Shown here: piece by piece, positions 5,047-8,133 of the stretch | How positions within the stretch are numbered: the stretch's first letter is position 1 | Layout of the letters: every line of letters begins with the position of its first letter | Assembly (NCBI GenBank): GCA_013695565.1 | Contig: JACDAG010000310.1 | Location: 1 to 8,133, forward strand | DNA length: 8,133 bases | Direction of reading: 5' to 3' | Source of the DNA: Bradyrhizobium sp. | GTDB lineage: Bacteria > Pseudomonadota > Alphaproteobacteria > Rhizobiales > Xanthobacteraceae | Program-made: the position numbers and the translations under genes | Notes under the pieces: generated by a model | The model's database searches: none | Seen by the model: the letters and a program-made list of their open reading frames with translations, nothing else | Told to the model about the DNA's origin: nothing

Positions 5047-6843
5047 TTATACAGCCGCCTTCTCCGCCATAAACGCGCGCCAGCCGCCGAATTCGGAAAT
5101 ATCGCGCGCGCCGCCGGTCGCCGCGGGCTCGACCAGGAATCCCTTGATGCCGCGGCCGTCGGCCAGGCGGATGGTGCCGATCGACAGCGGCGGCGGGATC
5201 GCGGCGACGAATTTTCCGAACGAAGCCGCCGACAGTGCCCACAGTTCCAGTTTGATTGTCGATCCCGCATCGGGTTCGACACGCAGCATGCCGGGCTTTG
5301 GCGGCGTGGTGTCGAGCGCATAGAGCTTGTAGTCGGGCGCGGTGGTGGCTTCTTCCAGCAGGCGTCCGCCGAGCGTGGTCAGTTCGCCGTTCAGCGCCAT
5401 GCCGGAGAGATGCGCGCCGACCACCGCGATCGCGATTTCGTCGCCACTCAGTTGTGTTGAAGGTGCTGCGAGCGGCGGCTGCGTCAGGCCCTTGCTGCCC
5501 ATCTTCAATTCGGTGCTGGCGTGGAAGGCGCGACCGATGCTGGCGAGTTGCGCGTCATGTCCGGCGGGCGCAAGCAGCGTGATGCCGAACGGGATGCCGT
5601 CGGGCCGCATCGCTGACGGTAGCGCCAGCCCGCAGAGATCGAGCAGGTTGACGAAATTGGTGTAGGTACCGAGCCGCGAATTGAGTTCGACCGGATTGGC
5701 CAGCACCTGCGCGGTCGAGTAAGCGGTCGGCGCGGTCGGCAGCACCAGCGCATCGATATTGCCAAAGGTGCGCTCGGCGATGCGCCGCAGCGCCTGCAAC
5801 CGGTAGAGGGCTGCAAACGTATCCGCCGCGGTCAGCCGGGCGCCTGCCGCCGTGATCTCGCGCGTGACGGGATGGATCGAATCCGGCGAGGAGGCCAGCA
5901 GATCGCGGATCACCAGAAAACGTTCGGCGACCCACGGCCCCTCATAGAGCAGGCGTGCGGTCTCATAAAACGGTTCGAGGTCGAATTCGACCAACGTAGC
6001 ACCAAGCGACGTCCAGCGTTTCAAGGCGTCGCCATAGGCGTTCTCCGAGGCCTTGTCGCCGAAGAAGATCAATTGACCATTGCGGGGAACGCCGAGCCGC
6101 AATTCTCCAGGCCATGATGTGATCTGGCCGAGCGGCCGGTCGCGCGAAAACGGATCGGCGCCATCGGGGCCGGCCATCGCCGCGAGCGCCGTCATGGCGT
6201 CGTCGACGGTGAGCGAAAACACCGAAATGCAATCCAGCGTGCGGCAGGCCGGCACCAGGCCGGCATTGGAGATCAACCCGAGGCTCGGCTTCAATCCGAC
6301 GATGTTGTTGAGCATCGCCGGCACGCGGCCACTGCCCGCAGTGTCAGTGCCGAGCGCCAGCGGCACTAATCCTACGGAAACCGCGACCGCCGATCCCGAA
6401 CTCGATCCGCCTGGAATCAGATCGCTGCGGATCGGATTGACGGGAATGCCATAGGGTGAGCGGACGCCGACCAGACCAGTGGCGAATTGATCGAGATTGG
6501 TCTTGCCGATGATGATGGCGCCGGCCGCGCGCAATTTGGCGACGGCGGTCGAGTCGTGCGTCGGCGAATAAGAGAAGGCCGGACAGGCGGCCGTCGTCGG
6601 CAAGCCCAGGGCGTCGATATTGTCCTTTACCGCGACCGGCACGCCCAACAGCGGAAGCGACGCTTTGTCCTTCGAGGCGAGGGCTTGCGCCTCCGCCAGC
6701 GCGTCCTCTTCGTCGCGCAAGCTGATGAACACGGCGGGATCGTTGTGATCTCGGATGCGCTGATAGCTGCGCGCAATCGTCTCGGCCGGCGTCATGGTGC
6801 CGGCGCGGTGCGCGGCGACGATCGCAGCAACGGTTTCAGTCAC
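5047..6843 (-). CDS. atzF: Allophanate hydrolase (AtzF type, amidase plus C-terminal domain)
   Basis: A 598-residue cytoplasmic enzyme that converts allophanate to ammonia and CO2, the last step of cyanuric acid or biuret breakdown and of the urea amidolyase route. The amidase domain (about 1-450) has an intact triad: K73 in GVPVAVKDNID, S147 in GGSSSGSA and nucleophile S171 in GTDTAGSGRVP. The spacings of 74 and 24 equal those I recall for Pseudomonas AtzF (K91, S165, S189). The C-terminal domain (about 468-598) begins EIAIAVVGAHLSGMALN and matches the allophanate hydrolase C-terminal fold, which completes decarboxylation of the N-carboxycarbamate intermediate; H478 is a candidate active-site residue. 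The length is normal (AtzF is about 605 aa). The start is GTG at 6843-6841, preceded on the - strand by GACGAGG. A sigma-54 promoter match lies about 75 bp upstream. It converges on the atzGEH operon rather than belonging to it. Confidence 0.95.
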   Translation of the reverse strand: MTETVAAIVAAHRAGTMTPAETIARSYQRIRDHNDPAVFISLRDEEDALAEAQALASKDKASLPLLGVPVAVKDNIDALGLPTTAACPAFSYSPTHDSTAVAKLRAAGAIIIGKTNLDQFATGLVGVRSPYGIPVNPIRSDLIPGGSSSGSAVAVSVGLVPLALGTDTAGSGRVPAMLNNIVGLKPSLGLISNAGLVPACRTLDCISVFSLTVDDAMTALAAMAGPDGADPFSRDRPLGQITSWPGELRLGVPRNGQLIFFGDKASENAYGDALKRWTSLGATLVEFDLEPFYETARLLYEGPWVAERFLVIRDLLASSPDSIHPVTREITAAGARLTAADTFAALYRLQALRRIAERTFGNIDALVLPTAPTAYSTAQVLANPVELNSRLGTYTNFVNLLDLCGLALPSAMRPDGIPFGITLLAPAGHDAQLASIGRAFHASTELKMGSKGLTQPPLAAPSTQLSGDEIAIAVVGAHLSGMALNGELTTLGGRLLEEATTAPDYKLYALDTTPPKPGMLRVEPDAGSTIKLELWALSAASFGKFVAAIPPPLSIGTIRLADGRGIKGFLVEPAATGGARDISEFGGWRAFMAEKAAV

Positions 6844-6918
6844 TTGATGCCTCGTCCCAAGGGTTGGCTGCGCTTCGTTTCAATCGAGGCGGCTCAGCTA
6901 GAAGGTCCATCCGGATTG

Positions 6919-6935
6919 AAGCAAGCGATGTGCCA
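6919..6935 (-). promoter_or_regulatory. Sigma-54 (RpoN) -24/-12 promoter of atzF
   Basis: Read on the - strand the sequence is TGGCACATCGCTTGCTT. Against the consensus TGGCACG-N4-TTGCW it differs only at the G after TGGCAC. The invariant GG (6934-6933) and GC (6922-6921) are separated by exactly 10 nt, as sigma-54 requires. The predicted start is near 6909, giving a 66-nt leader before the atzF GTG. Sigma-54 control fits a nitrogen-releasing enzyme, since NtrC with RpoN governs such genes in many proteobacteria. The promoter call rests on motif and position only; no transcript data are available. Confidence 0.72.
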
Positions 6936-7038
6936 TTGTGTACAGTATCGATGCAGGGCGAGATATGAGAATAGAGACGCAATTTCAGATGTTTAGTTGA
7001 GTTATCGCGAATTGCCGCAGGCCGCGCGTTCTGGCAGG

Positions 7039-7055
7039 TGGCACGGTATCTGCTT
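7039..7055 (+). promoter_or_regulatory. Sigma-54 (RpoN) -24/-12 promoter of the feruloyl-CoA synthase gene
   Basis: The + strand reads TGGCACGGTATCTGCTT. The -24 block TGGCACG is perfect, and the -12 block is CTGCT instead of TTGCW. The GG (7040-7041) and GC (7052-7053) are separated by the required 10 nt. The predicted start is near 7065, leaving a leader of about 119 nt before ATG 7184. It faces the AMP-binding enzyme gene. A sigma-54 promoter implies an unseen enhancer-binding activator, perhaps one responding to aromatic acids or to nitrogen; which one cannot be told from this window. Confidence 0.72.
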
Positions 7056-7068
7056 AAATTTTGAGCAG
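7050..7068. promoter_or_regulatory. Near-perfect 19-bp palindrome over the rightward start site (candidate operator)
   Basis: CTGCTTAAATTTTGAGCAG has arms CTGCTTAAA (7050-7058) and TTTGAGCAG (7060-7068) around a single T, with one mismatched pair (T/G). It overlaps the -12 GC of the rightward sigma-54 promoter and the predicted start site near 7065. A protein bound there would block open-complex formation. In RNA only the 3' arm would be transcribed, so a DNA operator is more likely than a hairpin. No family-specific consensus was recognised. Confidence 0.45.
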
Positions 7069-7183
7069 AATTAACTTCGGCCCCGCAGCCGCATCCCGAT
7101 GCGCGATGACGCCATTGCCGGGCCGCGCGGTTCTCGCGTAGAGCAAATTGCCGGCCTCCACAGAGGGGCGCGCGGGGAAACCG

Positions 7184-8133
7184 ATGACGACAGCCGCCGA
7201 TTCACGCCGCCACCATTCCGAAGTCCTGTTCGCGAAGCCCGCGATAGCAGCCGAGCGCCGCGCCGACGGCAGCATCATCGTGAAATCGACGGTGGCTTTA
7301 AAGGAAAGCGCGCGGTGTGTCGGCGACTGGCTCGAATATTGGGCGCGGGAGACGCCGGAACGGATTTTCCTCGGCGATCGCAACAATGCTGATGTGCCGT
7401 GGCGCACCGTCACCTATGCCGACGCGTTGCGGCAGGTCCGCTCGGCCGCGGCGTGGATCCTCTCACAAGGATTAGGCGCGGAACGGCCGCTGGTGATCCT
7501 GTCCGACAACAGCGTCGATCACGCGCTGTTCGCGCTGGCGGCCCAGCATGTCGGCGTGCCCTCGGCGGCGATCTCGCCGGCCTATTCGCTGATGTCCCGA
7601 GATTTCGACAAGCTCAAGGGCATGATCAGCCTGCTGCAGCCGGGCGCGATCTATGTTTCCGGCATCAAGCCGTTCGCCGCCGCACTAGCCGCGATTGCGC
7701 CGCTGCATCGGGCCAAAATCATCAGCAGCAATGTGGATGATGCCGACGCGATTTCGTTCCGCAGTGTCGCGGCCACGCCGGAAACGCCTGACGTGGCAAA
7801 AGCGTTTGCGGCCGTGACGCCGGATACGATCGCAAAGTTCCTGTTCACCTCGGGTTCGACCGGCACCCCCAAGGCCGTGATCAATACCCAGCGCATGCTG
7901 ACCTCGAGCCAGCAGGCCAAGGCGCAGACCTGGACGTTCCTTGATGAGGCGCGCGACGATCTCGTGATCCTCGACTGGCTGCCCTGGAGTCACACATTCG
8001 GCGCCAACCACAATTTCAACCTGGTGCTGCGCAATGGCGGCGCGCTCTATGTCGATGGCGGCAAGCCCGCGCCGGGCCTGTTCGCAACCTCGCTGGCCAA
8101 TCTGCGCAGCGTGATGCCGACGGTGTATTTCAA
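7184..8133 (+). CDS. Feruloyl-CoA synthase-like AMP-binding acyl-CoA ligase (5' part, cut by window edge)
   Basis: The first 316 codons of an adenylate-forming enzyme; the frame is open at the right edge. The family activates aromatic or hydroxycinnamic acids such as ferulate with ATP and CoA. The A3/P-loop motif FTSGSTGTPKAV is at about 221-232. It is followed by DWLPWSHTFGANHNF (about 264-278) and an LRNGGALYVDGGKPAPGLF block (about 282-300) that I recognise from feruloyl-CoA synthases. N-terminal blocks GDWLEYWARETPER (47-60) and VILSDNSVDHALFALAA (104-120) also fit. The C-terminal lid domain is outside the window. ATG 7184 has GGGGA at 7174-7178, and family-like sequence starts soon after it (LFAKPAIAAERRADGS). 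It shares its upstream region with atzF in divergent orientation. Other aryl- or acyl-CoA ligase specificities remain possible. Confidence 0.88.
   Translation, partial: MTTAADSRRHHSEVLFAKPAIAAERRADGSIIVKSTVALKESARCVGDWLEYWARETPERIFLGDRNNADVPWRTVTYADALRQVRSAAAWILSQGLGAERPLVILSDNSVDHALFALAAQHVGVPSAAISPAYSLMSRDFDKLKGMISLLQPGAIYVSGIKPFAAALAAIAPLHRAKIISSNVDDADAISFRSVAATPETPDVAKAFAAVTPDTIAKFLFTSGSTGTPKAVINTQRMLTSSQQAKAQTWTFLDEARDDLVILDWLPWSHTFGANHNFNLVLRNGGALYVDGGKPAPGLFATSLANLRSVMPTVYF

Larger units (their letters stand above)
6844..7183. other. Divergent regulatory region between atzF and the feruloyl-CoA synthase gene
   Basis: This 340-bp stretch has no credible gene. It starts upstream of the atzF GTG on the left and ends at the + strand ATG at 7184. 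It contains two oppositely facing sigma-54 promoter matches (6919-6935 and 7039-7055), a 19-bp palindrome over the rightward start site (7050-7068), and a central block poorer in GC than its surroundings (about 6961-7014). In that block a 6-bp inverted pair GCAATT (6979-6984) / AATTGC (7010-7015) is separated by 25 nt. The 103 bp between the promoters is the natural place for enhancer-binding sites shared by both genes. I found no convincing NtrC (TGCAC-type) site or IHF consensus by eye. Open frames overlapping this region run through the promoters and look like shadows. Confidence 0.75.

Noticed and set aside
4499..5242. A 247-codon - strand open frame spanning the GntR gene, the repeat and the end of atzF
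   Set aside because: It crosses the palindromic repeat and lies antisense or out of frame to two well-supported genes; its sequence is Arg/His-rich with no motif.
6936..7038. NtrC or IHF binding sites between the two sigma-54 promoters
   Set aside because: I looked for TGCAC-type dyads and the IHF consensus and saw no convincing match. TGTACA at 6939-6944 and the GCAATT/AATTGC pair are too short to assign; a matrix scan would be needed.
7090..7103. Small hairpin CGCATCCCGATGCG in the leader of the feruloyl-CoA synthase-like gene
   Set aside because: Six-base arms with a two-base loop are expected by chance in GC-rich DNA, with no U-tract or riboswitch-like context.
1..8133. CRISPR arrays, tRNA or rRNA genes, transposase genes
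   Set aside because: No regularly spaced short repeats, no tRNA or rRNA signature and no transposase-like protein were seen; the repeats present are short non-coding palindromes.

Overview
The window is GC-rich, densely coded DNA that most resembles the Bradyrhizobium / Rhodopseudomonas branch of the Alphaproteobacteria. I base this on codon bias, gene types and dispersed repeat families that I recall from Bradyrhizobium genomes; no database search was run.

Layout. Positions 1-104 hold the end of an unidentified upstream gene. Positions 105-305 are a gap largely filled by a dispersed palindromic repeat (copy A). Next, all on the + strand, come a double-NBD Opp/Dpp-type ABC transporter ATPase (306-2156), an AtzG/DUF4089 small subunit (2208-2387), an AtzE-type amidase (2395-3771), an AtzH/DUF3225 protein (3774-4166) and a GntR/FCD regulator (4187-4918). 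The gaps of 51, 7, 2 and 20 bp suggest one operon. A different palindromic repeat (4924-5044) fills the convergent gap to a complete allophanate hydrolase, AtzF, on the - strand (6843-5047). A 340-bp divergent region separates atzF from the first two thirds of a feruloyl-CoA synthase-like AMP-binding enzyme on the + strand (7184 to the window end).

How the genes work together. AtzG-AtzE (1-carboxybiuret hydrolase), AtzH (1,3-dicarboxyurea deamidase) and AtzF (allophanate hydrolase) are the lower cyanuric acid pathway of Pseudomonas sp. ADP. Here they sit with a peptide-type importer ATPase and a GntR sensor, and no ring-opening cyanuric acid hydrolase (AtzD) is visible. The simplest reading is an uptake-and-deamidation system that takes nitrogen from an imported ureide- or biuret-like compound. 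The true substrate is unknown.

Most notable signals. (1) The atzF / feruloyl-CoA synthase gap carries two divergent sigma-54 (-24/-12) promoter matches, one facing each gene, 103 bp apart; this fits nitrogen control of atzF. (2) A copy of the dispersed repeat lies in frame inside the ABC ATPase gene and encodes about 50 linker residues, while a second copy in the same orientation lies just upstream of the gene. (3) A near-perfect 19-bp palindrome overlaps the -12 element and predicted start site of the rightward promoter.
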